From Gimesia fumaroli (GTDB taxonomy: Bacteria > Planctomycetota > Planctomycetia > Planctomycetales > Planctomycetaceae): a stretch of DNA of 64,000 bases. Of this stretch, positions 20,016 to 30,102 are shown one piece after another; the first letter of the stretch is position 1, and the number at the start of each line of letters is the position of its first letter. Made by a program: the position numbers and the translations under genes. Where the stretch lies: assembly GCF_007754425.1 (NCBI RefSeq), contig NZ_CP037452.1, positions 2,182,664 to 2,246,663 of the forward strand, given 5' to 3'. The notes under the pieces were generated by a model that saw only the letters and a list, made by a program, of their open reading frames with translations, searched no databases and was not told where the DNA came from.

Positions 20016-20603
20016 CCTGTTATTCCTTCGTAAGTCATTCAAAAGATTCAGGGGATGGATTATTTTGGATGGTTTTGGATAGACTAATCACGGAGTGAAT
20101 GCGTTAGGTCGTGAACAGTTTGTGATCGGAGTGAGATAACCATTCAAGGAAAATTCCTCTAAGGCGCAATCAACCTATTGTCTATATAGATACTAGAGTT
20201 ACCTGATCCATCTGTTCATTTCCACCGTAGTAAGTATCTCATTCTTCGTTTTTTAACAAATTTACCAATTTGTACATTGGGGTGGAGAAGTGTTCTTTTG
20301 TGTTGTTTTGAGTGATTTCATCGAATTCAAATGTAGAGATGCCATGTACGGAAAGAGGGCAGATTTGGGAAGTGGCGAGTATTTATCACCTGTACCTCAG
20401 TACGAATGGATTGTTTCCACGACGCGCTGATTTAGTTGATCATTGAGAGAGATCGCATCGCCAGCAGACAGGCTTCCTGAAACTGGCATTTTGTTAACGA
20501 CTCTGATGGTTTTGTATTAGTATTAAAAGAAAAAATCCCTCCTCACTTGAAAGCGAAGAGGGATTTGAAATCAGGTAATCACGTTTTTTTAAGCGTTAGT
20601 GAT
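20016..20603. other. Intergenic stretch upstream of the giant gene
   Basis: This stretch holds the leader of the giant gene and the terminator of the DUF1559 gene at its right end. A small perfect palindrome (tctatataga, 20181-20190) is present. I see no credible gene and no convincing promoter. Confidence 0.5.
20524..20567 (-). terminator. Intrinsic terminator of the DUF1559 gene
   Basis: On the minus strand a stem (gaagagggattt with aaatccctcctc, one mismatch) is followed by a run of T. It lies about 40 bases after the DUF1559 stop codon. Confidence 0.8.
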
Positions 20604-21674
20604 CTAAAATTCGCCGATAACTTCTTCTGAATCTTTTGTTCCTAATGCTCCCCACGTGCCATACGGACTGGCTGTGTTCGTGGAGGGACTGGGGCTGGGC
20701 TGACTCAGGTCACCCGTATCGATGTTTTCCGAGACGAAACGAACGGCACCATCAGCCATCAAGACATGGACGCCCCCGACATGAAGACTGGAAGGGGCAA
20801 GAGCGGCATGAGTAGAGTCTGCATTGACATTCGTGCCTTCCGCACAGGAAGGACCATTGGGAGGCAGGATTGTCGTAAAGACGCAACGTTCTGCCTGTCC
20901 GTCCCAAAGTGAAGTTCCATGCTTTCCTTTTACACTTGTTCCACTCACCCAGTTGGCGCCAGAAGCCAGAGTCATGCAGGCACCAGGATTTGTACGAGGT
21001 GCCTGCCCCATGGCGATCCCTTCGACTCGTCTGCGTCCAGCATTACTTGCATTGGGGCCATAGTTGGCTCGGACATGCTCACTCATGGCAATGGTATTAC
21101 TAGTCCCATCGGTAATATCTCGAATGCGTGTTCCATATCGATAGGGAAACAGTCCGCGCGAGTTAGTTCCATTGATGCTGGTTGCAGAGTCACCCATGCA
21201 AAAGACATAACTTTGCGCCCGGATAGTCTGTTTGTTTCGTCCATCGGACGGACACATCAACATTGGCAGAGAAACATTCCAGACACTCCAGCCACACCAG
21301 GCGCAAGGCCCAAATGGGTGAACTGGAGTCGTAGCTCCCAGGTCACCTGCAGCAATTTTGTTAAACAAGGGCGCCTGGTCCATATAAGGCAGTAGTCCAA
21401 CAAAGCCACTCAAACGAGCACGGTTTGATGTCGCACTATCGGAACCGTTTGTGCCTCCTCTTCGCAGAACAAACATTCCAAAGACATCATGGTAATTGTG
21501 TAATGCCAGCCCAATTTGTTTTAAATTGTTCTTACAAGTTGATCTGCGAGCTGCTTCACGAGCCTGTTGTACTGCTGGCAGTAATAATGCGATTAAAATT
21601 GCGATAATAGCAATCACAACCAGTAACTCAATCAACGTAAATCCTCTACGCTTTTCTTTTAGATAACTCTTCAC
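20604..21674 (-). CDS. DUF1559 prepilin-type surface protein
   Basis: The protein has 356 residues. The N-terminus ([19 protein letters not shown]) is a class III/type IV prepilin signal, to be cut before the Phe and N-methylated, followed by the usual [14 protein letters not shown] segment and the DUF1559 domain with its C-terminal [13 protein letters not shown] motif. This family (called SBP_bac_10/DUF1559) is highly expanded in planctomycetes; its members resemble pseudopilins of secretion systems, but the function is not established. A GTG start at 21674 has AGGAG eight bases upstream; a TTG one codon earlier is also possible. Divergent to the next gene, a lipoprotein, which is a common planctomycete pairing. 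Confidence 0.9.
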   Translation of the reverse strand: MKSYLKEKRRGFTLIELLVVIAIIAILIALLLPAVQQAREAARRSTCKNNLKQIGLALHNYHDVFGMFVLRRGGTNGSDSATSNRARLSGFVGLLPYMDQAPLFNKIAAGDLGATTPVHPFGPCAWCGWSVWNVSLPMLMCPSDGRNKQTIRAQSYVFCMGDSATSINGTNSRGLFPYRYGTRIRDITDGTSNTIAMSEHVRANYGPNASNAGRRRVEGIAMGQAPRTNPGACMTLASGANWVSGTSVKGKHGTSLWDGQAERCVFTTILPPNGPSCAEGTNVNADSTHAALAPSSLHVGGVHVLMADGAVRFVSENIDTGDLSQPSPSPSTNTASPYGTWGALGTKDSEEVIGEF

Positions 21675-22122
21675 CAAAGATACTCCTTATAAATACTAGG
21701 TAGAATCGATCCCCGATTGGCGCGCTTCGTAAAAGGGGATACAGGAAAAAACTTTCCTGATAAAAAACGAATCGATATTTAAATTGTGATAAGAGTGGCG
21801 GGAAGAAAAACAACGTAAAATATAAAACGCTGTTTTGTAAAAGTGGCTAATGGCGTTTGTTGAAATTAAGTCAGTTCAAGATGTGATATGTAGTTATTGT
21901 GAAAGTAAGCTCTCACGTGGATGACCAAGTAAATAATCTACCTATTCAATGTTAGTTGAATTCCTGGTGATTTCAACTAACATACTTAGAGAATCTTGTT
22001 TTTTCAGTTAATGTTCATTAGGTCCTACAGTGAAATTACGACTTGGTTATTTGACTTCGGAAGTTAATTAACTTTCTTGTTTTATTCTGGGCTGATTTTA
22101 GAATGGCAAAGAGGGTTCAGTG
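21675..22122. other. Divergent promoter region between the DUF1559 gene and the lipoprotein gene
   Basis: About 450 AT-rich bases separate the two divergent starts. I see no gene. A near-repeat of tagttgaatt/caactaa (around 21951-21985) can form a weak hairpin; no consensus promoter stands out. Confidence 0.4.
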
Positions 22123-22611
22123 ATGCGAAATAGTTTGTGGAATCAATTTACAAAAGTTCCCCGTTGTCTGATATTATTTTTGGTTGTCTCGTTGCCTGGT
22201 TGTGGTGGCCCTGAAGACACGCGGCCGGTACGGAACTCAGTTTCTGGAGTGGTCACCTACCAGGGGAATCCAGTTGAAGATGCGATCGTTGTATTTCGCC
22301 CTGTTGGTTCAGAGGGGCAAACGGCAAACGGACGCACTGATGCGGCAGGCGCTTTTCAAATGGGGACTTTCGAAGGAACTGATGGTGTTGTGCCGGGAGA
22401 ATATTCGGTCATGATTTCCAAGTTGGAAGCAACAGACACGAGCCAGGCCCTGCCCGAAGATGATCCTAACTATGATCCCAATCCGAAAGTAGAGGCGCCT
22501 CCCAAAAATCTGCTTCCGGAAAAATATGCGAAGGCTGATACCTCAGGACTGACGGCTTCAGTTCCTGAAGGAGAAGAAGTCACTGATCTGAAGTTTGAAT
22601 TAAACGACTGA
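22123..22611 (+). CDS. Small lipoprotein with carboxypeptidase regulatory-like domain
   Basis: The protein has 162 residues from the ATG, with GAGGG seven bases upstream; a GTG one codon earlier is less well spaced. The signal peptide ends in a lipobox (SLPGC), so the mature protein would be anchored in a membrane by a lipidated Cys. Residues 40-110 form a beta-sandwich of the carboxypeptidase regulatory/transthyretin-like type (VSGVVTYQGNPVEDAIVVF, then TDAAGAF, then PGEYSVMI). In planctomycetes such proteins usually sit beside DUF1559 genes, as here, and may be their partner in the envelope. The biochemical role is unknown. Confidence 0.85.
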   Translation: MRNSLWNQFTKVPRCLILFLVVSLPGCGGPEDTRPVRNSVSGVVTYQGNPVEDAIVVFRPVGSEGQTANGRTDAAGAFQMGTFEGTDGVVPGEYSVMISKLEATDTSQALPEDDPNYDPNPKVEAPPKNLLPEKYAKADTSGLTASVPEGEEVTDLKFELND

Positions 22612-22643
22612 GCGTTTCGCATCAAAAAATGGCGCTGTAATTG

Positions 22644-24098
22644 TTAAGCCAGAATTTCCTTGATTACGCGTGGGTGGTTGCCTACGCCGGTCAGGCGTTC
22701 GTTTAAACCGTTTCGGGGAATGAAGAGTTCTTCGTGGTTTATTCCCAGAAGATGCAGCATCGTGGTGTGCCAGTCCGGCACACTGACCCGATTTTTGACA
22801 GCGGCAAAACCCAATTCGTCGGTCTCCCCCCAGGTCAGTCCACGCTTGACGCCGCCGCCTGCCATCCAGGTACAGAGCGCATTTTTATTGTGATCACGGC
22901 CCGATTTGCGTTCGTCTTTATCTGCCGAGAGTTGGGCGATTGGCAGGCGGCCCATTTCGCCACCCCACATGACGAGTGTTTCGTCTAACAATCCACGTTG
23001 TTTCAAATCTCTCAACAAGGCAGCCACCGGTTGATCGGTTCGTTGACAGGCATCTTTCAAGCTGGTTGCGATCGCGCTGTGAGTATCCCAGATTTGACTG
23101 TTGATAAATAACTGCACGAATCGCACGCCTCGTTCAATCAGTCTGCGGGCAATCAGGCATCTGCGACCATACGATTCGGTGACTGGCTGCCCGATGCCAT
23201 ACATTTTTTGTGTTTCCGCTGTCTCCTGTGAAAGGTCGAGTGCATCCGAAGCGGCGATCTGCATCCGTGCTGCCAGAGCGTAAGTCGATAGACGCGCTTC
23301 CAACTGATGATGGTGCGTATGCTTGCGTTGATGGATTTTGTCTAAACGCGTGATTAAGTCACGTTCGAGTTTGGAGACGGCGTCAGGTTGATCATAACCG
23401 GGCTTCAGGTTCAATACCGGAGACCCTGTCGCGCGAAATCGCGTTCCCTGATGTTGTGCGGGCAGAAAACCGGCCTGCCAGTTCTCGATTCCATTGACTG
23501 GCAGTCCCAGGGGATCATCCAGAACGACGTAAGCAGGCAGGTTTTTGTTTTCGCTTCCCAGTCCATACGAGACCCAGGCGCCGAGAGCCGGGTGTCCCGG
23601 AAATTCACTGCCCGATTGAATCTTGTAGAGCGCGGGTTCGTGAGTCAGGTTGGTGGTATACATCGAACGAATCATGGTGAGTTCATCTACCTGAGTCGCC
23701 AGATGAGGCATGACGTCAGAAACCCACATTCCCGATTCACCATGTTGGGAAAACTTGAACGGGCTTCTCATCAAAGCGCCCGCTTGCTCTGGGAATTCGA
23801 CTTCCCCTGCGATTTTGTCAAAGTGCTGCTTACCATGAAATTGATCGAGTAACGGCTTGGGATCAAACAGATCCATCTGGCTCGGTCCCCCATTCATAAA
23901 CAAATGGATGACCGATTTCGCACGCGGTTGATTCTGCGGGCCAAATGAGGGCGTTTCCGGGTGGGGTTTTGATTTTGACTCGGCATACAGATCCTGCTGT
24001 AGCAGCCAGGTCAATGCGGCCCCCTGAATCCCCGTAGAGACTTGTTGAAAAAAACTGCGTCTCGGTATTTGATTTTGAATGCAGTGATCCTGTTTCAT
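22644..24098 (-). CDS. DUF1501 domain protein
   Basis: The protein has 484 residues. The N-terminus (RRSFFQQVSTGIQGAALTWLL) looks like a twin-arginine signal. The body shows the DUF1501 features: HLFMNGGPSQMDLFDPKP, GVRFVQLFINS, WDTHS, WGGEMGR and GRDHN-NALCTWMAGGGV. The fold belongs to the alkaline phosphatase/sulfatase superfamily and the protein is expected outside the cytoplasm. It starts 20 bases after the end of the DUF1549/DUF1553 gene, so the two form one operon, the standard arrangement in planctomycetes. The biochemical function of the pair is not established; a role in polysaccharide or haem-linked oxidative breakdown is only a proposal. Confidence 0.9.
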   Translation of the reverse strand: MKQDHCIQNQIPRRSFFQQVSTGIQGAALTWLLQQDLYAESKSKPHPETPSFGPQNQPRAKSVIHLFMNGGPSQMDLFDPKPLLDQFHGKQHFDKIAGEVEFPEQAGALMRSPFKFSQHGESGMWVSDVMPHLATQVDELTMIRSMYTTNLTHEPALYKIQSGSEFPGHPALGAWVSYGLGSENKNLPAYVVLDDPLGLPVNGIENWQAGFLPAQHQGTRFRATGSPVLNLKPGYDQPDAVSKLERDLITRLDKIHQRKHTHHHQLEARLSTYALAARMQIAASDALDLSQETAETQKMYGIGQPVTESYGRRCLIARRLIERGVRFVQLFINSQIWDTHSAIATSLKDACQRTDQPVAALLRDLKQRGLLDETLVMWGGEMGRLPIAQLSADKDERKSGRDHNKNALCTWMAGGGVKRGLTWGETDELGFAAVKNRVSVPDWHTTMLHLLGINHEELFIPRNGLNERLTGVGNHPRVIKEILA

Positions 24099-24118
24099 GT
24101 GACGACTCGTTATTTTAA

Positions 24119-27073
24119 TTAATCGATATATTGAAACTCTGCCAGATTGAAGATCGCATGCGAATAATTCACCAGCGATTTTTGATTGCTGTCCGTATTC
24201 TCTTTCTTCTGTTTATTAGTCTCTTGCCATTGCGCTGCCAGTTGCTTCAGCGCGGCAACGCCAATCTGTTCCTCTTCTGCTGTCGGAGTGCGCCCAAATG
24301 CTTTCAGATAAATCTGTTTGACTTGCGCCAGCAGATCGGTTCCCACTTCACTCCGAATCTGGTCTGCAAAATGGACTGCCAGCTGATGAACCATTTGATC
24401 GTTCATTAAATGCAGCGCCTGTGGAGCGACAAGCGATTCTCCCCGGCGCAGACAATTGGGCCCCATTTGCGGATAGTCGAAATTATCCAGCAGCGTTGGA
24501 ATTTGTGTGCGACGTTGGAGTATATAGATGCTTCTGCGCCATCCACGGTCAGAGCGTTTTGACGTCACCAGACCATCCGATCGAACTTCAACCGGATCAG
24601 CCGGCCCAAAGGGAGTTTCATCCAGTTGGCCCGAAAGATAGAGCAACGTATCTCTGAGAACTTCCCCCTCCATTCGCTTGAGTGGCATCCGCGATAGAAG
24701 ACGTCCATCGGGGTCAAGCCGTAAAGCTCGTTCGCTGACCTTCGAACTCTGTCGATAGGTATTCGATGTGACCATTAATCGATGCAGGGCTTTGAGGCTC
24801 CAGTTTTGACGTACAAACTCATTCGCAATCCAATCCAGCAATTCCGGGTGAGAAGGGCGTTCGCCTGCATGACCAAAATTACCCGGCGTATTGACAATAC
24901 CTTTACCGAAATGATGCAACCAGATTCGATTAACGATCACGCGTGCTGTTAAGGGGTGATTTGGCTGGGTTAACCACCGGGCAAAGGCCAGACGCCGCCC
25001 AACCGGCTTCCCTTTTGGGTTTGAATTAGAAAGCATAAATGATGGATTGTTTTTTGTGAGAACCGCAGGCACACCAGGACTCACAGGACGACCGGGAGTC
25101 AGATAATTGCCACGCTTCAAAATATAAGAGGGTGAAGGGGACCCACGCGACCACAGGGCACGAATCCGGGGTTCTGACATTCGTTTCGCTTCCAGAGTTT
25201 TGATTTGAGTCTGTAATTCCTCTGTTTTCTGTTGATATTCGGGATCGAGCTTCTTCAACTCGTCCGGGGCAATATTGATCAGTTGTTCGTGTTTTTTTAA
25301 CAGCTTCGTCTGCTCAGCCGTATGTGAAGACGGATCATTCGAAAACGCAATCAAGATCTGTTTTCGATCTGTGTCAGGCAACACTTGAATTTTTTTCTCC
25401 CGTTGCACTTTCAGTGTTTTGGCGGTGAGATCTTTTAACGCTTGCCTGGTTTGATTTACTTGTGCCGTCAATTGTTTTTCATGATTCTCATAATGACGGC
25501 GTTCTTCAGGCATGACATGGGGGAGCGTACGTGCCCCTTGTGACTTCAGCCAGTCATGTTCATCGTACGCTTCCTTAAAAATCGCCGTCAGACGGTAATA
25601 GTCCCGTTGTGGAATGGGATCAAATTTATGCGAATGACATCGAGCACACTTTAGCGTCAGTCCCATCACCGCTGATCCCAGAATGTCCATTTCATCGGAA
25701 ATGACTTCCAGCCGATCCGGTACAAAGTTGGTGATATTGGCAAAGGTGCGATCTGGCGCAGTTCTCAGAAAACCAGTCGCGACCAGGCAGTCATACGCTT
25801 CTTGAGAGATTTCCTGCGATTGATAATCGACGAGTTCATCACCGGCGATCTGTTCCGTCAGAAAACGGGAATAGGGTTTGTCCAGATTGAAAGCACGAAT
25901 GACATAATCGCGGTAGCGGTACATGTGCGGTCGCACTTTATCCTGGTTTTGAGCTCCTTCGGAGTCAGCATATCCGGCGACATCCAACCAGTGCCGCGCC
26001 CAGCGTTCCCCATAGCGGCGCGATGCCAATAAACGATCGACTAGTTTTTCATACGCGAGTGGATCAGGATCATTGAGAAACTGATCGATTTCGTCGGGCG
26101 TTGGCGGTAGACCGGTCAGGTCAAAATACAAGCGGCGAATTAAGATGCGTTTTTCTGCTGTGGGTGAAAAAAAGAGCCCTTGTGTTTCCAGTTTTTTCAG
26201 AATAAATGCATCAATCGGGTTTTTGATCTGGTCAGTATGTTTCACTTGAGGGGGCTGAACTTTTGCAGGAGGTTGGAACGACCAGAATTCTCGATCTTTG
26301 TCCGACACCAGTGAATCAGCCAGCCTCGTTTCTGCGTTCGTATTCTCTTTCAACTCCGGCAGCTTGAGTCTGATCCATTGGGAAAGCAACTCCAGCTCGT
26401 TCGCTCCCATCGGTTTCACACTGACGGAAACCAGCTTCCGTCGAGGTGGCATCTCGCCCGACTTGATTTTCTGGATCAGGATGCTTTCTTCCGGTTTTCC
26501 CGGAATCACTATTGGTCCCGATTTTCCCCCTTTCAGGATAGACTCTCTGGTTCTTAAATCAAGGCCCGCTTCCTGTCGACGGCCACCATGACAGGCGACG
26601 CAACGCAAATAGAGCAGGGGGATAATATCATGCTGGGTGACCGCAGGTGCAGATGAAATGGCTTCGCGAAACTTCGCGCCATTGGCGATCCAGAGACGGA
26701 GTGATTCTATTTGATTTTGATTGAGGCGATCTTTCTCATCTGGTGGCATTTCTTCTGCTTCGATCATCTGAAACAGCAGGCTTGCCTCCGGATCTCCCGC
26801 CTGCACGATCCGCCCCGATTCACTGCCCTTGAGAATTCCCTGCGCTGTGCTCAGGTCAAGTCCCGCCTTTTTCATATTGGGATTATGGCAACGGACACAT
26901 TTGGCTTCGATGATCTTCCGGGATGAGGTTTCATAGAAAACAGGGACACTTTCCGAGGCTTGTGATCTGGATGCCACTGCGATGCAGAAAAGAATCGAGC
27001 ACAAAAAAAGACCGATTGACGAGCGATGAAAAAACAGCGGGCGATCAATCTGGGCCAGAAGTCTACCAATCAT
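24119..27073 (-). CDS. PSCyt1-PSCyt1-DUF1549-DUF1553 protein (planctomycete cytochrome)
   Basis: The start is placed at the ATG at 27073, which has GGAG seven bases upstream and begins a normal signal peptide; the open frame goes 33 codons further without a good RBS. The protein has 984 residues. Two cytochrome c-like PSCyt1 domains follow each other, each with a CxxCH (CVRCH at 59-63 and CVACH near 160) and a downstream EMPP methionine. Then come DUF1549 with CARCHSHKFDPIPQRDYY, a coiled-coil-like segment, and DUF1553 with the usual NRIWLHHFG and GNFG--GERPSHPELLDW motifs. It is first in an operon with the DUF1501 gene. The role in periplasmic electron transfer is inferred from the haem motifs. 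Confidence 0.9.
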   Translation of the reverse strand: MIGRLLAQIDRPLFFHRSSIGLFLCSILFCIAVASRSQASESVPVFYETSSRKIIEAKCVRCHNPNMKKAGLDLSTAQGILKGSESGRIVQAGDPEASLLFQMIEAEEMPPDEKDRLNQNQIESLRLWIANGAKFREAISSAPAVTQHDIIPLLYLRCVACHGGRRQEAGLDLRTRESILKGGKSGPIVIPGKPEESILIQKIKSGEMPPRRKLVSVSVKPMGANELELLSQWIRLKLPELKENTNAETRLADSLVSDKDREFWSFQPPAKVQPPQVKHTDQIKNPIDAFILKKLETQGLFFSPTAEKRILIRRLYFDLTGLPPTPDEIDQFLNDPDPLAYEKLVDRLLASRRYGERWARHWLDVAGYADSEGAQNQDKVRPHMYRYRDYVIRAFNLDKPYSRFLTEQIAGDELVDYQSQEISQEAYDCLVATGFLRTAPDRTFANITNFVPDRLEVISDEMDILGSAVMGLTLKCARCHSHKFDPIPQRDYYRLTAIFKEAYDEHDWLKSQGARTLPHVMPEERRHYENHEKQLTAQVNQTRQALKDLTAKTLKVQREKKIQVLPDTDRKQILIAFSNDPSSHTAEQTKLLKKHEQLINIAPDELKKLDPEYQQKTEELQTQIKTLEAKRMSEPRIRALWSRGSPSPSYILKRGNYLTPGRPVSPGVPAVLTKNNPSFMLSNSNPKGKPVGRRLAFARWLTQPNHPLTARVIVNRIWLHHFGKGIVNTPGNFGHAGERPSHPELLDWIANEFVRQNWSLKALHRLMVTSNTYRQSSKVSERALRLDPDGRLLSRMPLKRMEGEVLRDTLLYLSGQLDETPFGPADPVEVRSDGLVTSKRSDRGWRRSIYILQRRTQIPTLLDNFDYPQMGPNCLRRGESLVAPQALHLMNDQMVHQLAVHFADQIRSEVGTDLLAQVKQIYLKAFGRTPTAEEEQIGVAALKQLAAQWQETNKQKKENTDSNQKSLVNYSHAIFNLAEFQYID

Positions 27074-27335
27074 CGTCTTTCTCCAAGATCCTATAATCCC
27101 GACATGATAAGATAGAGTTTGGATTATTTCTTCGTTAAAAACAAGGCCCATTGTTGTGAACGAGAAAATCATCCCTGGCAGAACTCGCTATGGTGCGTGA
27201 ACTCTGATTAAGTCAAGCAGAAAATGAGCTCTGGCAGGAATGAATACTCAGAGCGTAATTTGGGTCTCCAATTAACTTTGCGATGTGGAGAGAGCGGTCT
27301 TCCTGTCTTCGCAGTGATAAGTCGCCCAGATTAGC

Positions 27336-29156
27336 TTAAGTCTGTGTTGCTTCTGATTGCGTCATTGTGTGTGGAGTGAGTCCCATAATTTTCCAATTCG
27401 CTTTTGGCTGGAATTCGGGCTCAGCAGTAAAGACATGAATCTGATCATTCGGATCAATGGCAAACAGCATTAATCGCTCTTCTCCCAGTTTTTTGAGATA
27501 ATCTTCGTAGGAAAACTCTTCCGTCAGTACTGTGGTTTTAATTTCCGCACCTTGATTCAATCGTTCTTCCAGGTCTTCATAGGTAATGGTCTCGTCAAAA
27601 AGAAAACGCCCTCCAAATTTAAAAATGGATTTCTCATCTGCGGGGCCCGTTTCTGGCTGATGATTTCGGATGGTGAAGATGCATTTTGGTGGGAATTCCA
27701 ATCGAAAGTATTGTGCAGCTAAGGCATTCAATTCCAGGTGCGGAGACATGGCCAGAAGATTGCCAATTCCAATCAGGTTGAGATGTCGTTCAGCGTGTTC
27801 CGAGACAGGATTTCCCCAGTACGCAGATAATCCCTTGAGCTTTGCTTCCGTGACGGCTGACCAGTTTTGGTCGGTCAATAAAGTTCGAAATCCATTTTTG
27901 TTCAATTCCAGAGCGATCGTTTGAGTGACAGAATTCGCCCCGATGATCAGAAACCCTTTCGGCTCTGGTTCTGCGACTTTTAAGATTCTGGCCAGAGGTC
28001 TGGCTGTCGCACTTTGCAGCAGGACAGTTCCAATAATGACCAGAAAGGTAAGGGGGACCATTTGTACTGCTTCCGGGTACCCTGTTGATTCAAGTTTAAT
28101 TGCGAAGAGTGCGGAAATCGCGGCAGCGACGATCCCACGCGGGGCAATCCATGACAGCAAATGGCGCTCTGACATGCTCAGCTTTGATCCCAGAGCACAA
28201 ATATGAACACTCAAAGGGCGAACGAAAAATTGAATCAATAAAAAGATCCCCAGCGCTGGCCAGCCCAGATCAATAAAATTCGATAGATTTAATCGCGCAG
28301 CTAATATGATAAACAGCATGGAGACCAGCAAAATACTGAGACTTTCCTTGAAGTTCAGAATGTCATCTAAATCGATGCCTTTCATATTAGTCAGCCAGAT
28401 TCCCATGACTGTGACTGCCAGTAAACCTGATTCTGTCGCCAACATGTTGGAGACGGCAAAGATCGTACAGACAAAAGCTAGTGCTGCAAAATTATGGAGG
28501 TATTGCGGAATCCAATATTTTTTGATGAGAGATCCGAAACAATAACCGCCGGCGACTCCAAATAAGACTCCGCTGAGTAATATCTTACCGAAGACAATCA
28601 GACCGGCTGCAAAACCTTCGTCAGTTCCCTCTGAAATGATAAATTGAAAAACCAGCACCGCCAGAATTGCCCCAATGGGATCGATCAGAATTCCCTCCCA
28701 CTGTAAAATATTGGCAACATTTTCTTTTGGTCGCATCGTCCGTAGGAGTGGCATGATGACCGTAGGGCCTGTCACAACCATCAGGGCTCCAAACAGGAAA
28801 GAGACTTCCCAGGAAAAACCAATTAGCATTCGTGTTGCCAGTGTGATTACAAACCAGGAAATCAACACTCCCAGAGTGATCATATTGCGGATCACACGCT
28901 CTAGCCCCGGGATGTCCTTAAATTTGAGAGTCAAGCTGCCTTCAAAAAGAATGACGGCAACGGCTAGTGATACAAAGGGAAACAGCAGATCGCCAAATAA
29001 TTGATCTGGCTGCAGTAAATCCGATACCGAGCCGGCCAGGATACCCATCGGTAGCAGGAAAAGAATCGCCGGCAGTTTGACCCGCCAGGCGATCCACTGA
29101 CAAAACATACCTGCAAGTAGAATTGATGCGAGAGACAGTATGGCGTGTTCACCCAT
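27336..29156 (-). CDS. Cation:proton antiporter (CPA type) with C-terminal RCK/TrkA-N-like domain
   Basis: The protein has 606 residues. Residues 1-390 form about 12 membrane helices of the CPA antiporter fold, with TGPTVIMPLLR and the acidic EGILIDPIGA motif expected for the ion-binding helix. Residues 395-510 form a Rossmann-type RCK/TrkA-N domain (FLIIGANSVTQTIALELNKN), which in this family binds nucleotides and gates transport, and about 90 further residues follow. It exchanges Na+ or K+ for H+ across the inner membrane; the ion cannot be decided from sequence. Its start overlaps the end of the PP2C gene by eight bases, so the two are translationally linked and the phosphatase may help regulate the transporter. 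Confidence 0.88.
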   Translation of the reverse strand: MGEHAILSLASILLAGMFCQWIAWRVKLPAILFLLPMGILAGSVSDLLQPDQLFGDLLFPFVSLAVAVILFEGSLTLKFKDIPGLERVIRNMITLGVLISWFVITLATRMLIGFSWEVSFLFGALMVVTGPTVIMPLLRTMRPKENVANILQWEGILIDPIGAILAVLVFQFIISEGTDEGFAAGLIVFGKILLSGVLFGVAGGYCFGSLIKKYWIPQYLHNFAALAFVCTIFAVSNMLATESGLLAVTVMGIWLTNMKGIDLDDILNFKESLSILLVSMLFIILAARLNLSNFIDLGWPALGIFLLIQFFVRPLSVHICALGSKLSMSERHLLSWIAPRGIVAAAISALFAIKLESTGYPEAVQMVPLTFLVIIGTVLLQSATARPLARILKVAEPEPKGFLIIGANSVTQTIALELNKNGFRTLLTDQNWSAVTEAKLKGLSAYWGNPVSEHAERHLNLIGIGNLLAMSPHLELNALAAQYFRLEFPPKCIFTIRNHQPETGPADEKSIFKFGGRFLFDETITYEDLEERLNQGAEIKTTVLTEEFSYEDYLKKLGEERLMLFAIDPNDQIHVFTAEPEFQPKANWKIMGLTPHTMTQSEATQT

Positions 29157-30102
29157 TGCGTTTTCCAGCGATCGGTTTTTGTTTGGGTTTCAATATTTTA
29201 GCTTTGGGTGTAGGCTGAGTGTTTCCAGTTTCGACATCCAGTGAGTCAATCATCGCCACGTCCTGGTCACCAAGATCGAGAAAACGGGCTACAACGACGG
29301 TCGTATTGTCAGTGCCTCCACGGTCTTTCACTTCATTCAGCAAGCTGACACAGGTATCGTTGGCCATCGTATCCTGTCCTAATATCTCGGAGATTACCGA
29401 GTCCGGAACGTGCTTTGTCAATCCGTCTGTACATAACAGCAAAGCATCTCCCATTTGTATTTGCATTTTACAGATATCAGGATTAAGCACACTGTCGCCG
29501 TCCCCTCCAATTGAATTTAATAATAAATTTTTCCAGATTTCCGGAACTTCATCAGCCTCTAAGGTTCCATTGGTTACCAGTCGCTCTGCCAGGCTATGGT
29601 CTCTGGTAAGTTGATGAAGGTTCGATTGTCTGTAAAGGAAACAGCGAGTATGGCCGGTATGCACGACATACAATTGTGGCCAGACCATGTAAGCCAATGT
29701 TAACGATGCTCCCATCCCTGCACGCTCCGGATGTTCCTGGACGTCGGATTCCATTCGTTGCTGGCATTGCTCAAACGCATTGATCAGCGCATCGCACATG
29801 TCATCATCTGATTCTTCATCCCACTGGAGAAACCAAGGCATGTTATTCAGAAAATAACGCGTGATGCTATCGGTCGCCAGACGACTGGCTAAATCGCCGG
29901 TTTCTGGATTACCAGTGCCCTCAGCGACCATTAACAGTTTCGCTTGAGAGTTTCCAAACACTCTGGAATGGTTATCCAGGCTTAAGCTACTCAAATGAAT
30001 CCGCATGGATTTCTCCAGGTCAGCAATCAGGAATTGATCTTGGTTTTGGAGCTGTTTGGAGCCGGTCTGTGTCAAGCCATAGCAATCCATCTTTCCTGTC
30101 AT
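29149..30102 (-). CDS. PP2C-type Ser/Thr phosphatase, with changed metal-site residue
   Basis: The start is placed at the ATG at 30102, which has AGGAG seven bases upstream; the open frame goes 32 codons further up without such a signal. The 317 residues show the PP2C motifs in order: NQDQF, VAEGTG (usually VADGMG), GASLTL, HTGHTR (usually NxGDSR), TRDHS, LLCTDGL and GTDNTTVVV. Glu61 stands where the first metal-binding Asp is normally found. Asp residues in the later motifs are kept, so activity may be altered but is not excluded. It removes phosphate from Ser/Thr in partner proteins, unknown here. It is the first gene of an operon with the antiporter. Confidence 0.8.
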   Translation of the reverse strand: MTGKMDCYGLTQTGSKQLQNQDQFLIADLEKSMRIHLSSLSLDNHSRVFGNSQAKLLMVAEGTGNPETGDLASRLATDSITRYFLNNMPWFLQWDEESDDDMCDALINAFEQCQQRMESDVQEHPERAGMGASLTLAYMVWPQLYVVHTGHTRCFLYRQSNLHQLTRDHSLAERLVTNGTLEADEVPEIWKNLLLNSIGGDGDSVLNPDICKMQIQMGDALLLCTDGLTKHVPDSVISEILGQDTMANDTCVSLLNEVKDRGGTDNTTVVVARFLDLGDQDVAMIDSLDVETGNTQPTPKAKILKPKQKPIAGKRNG

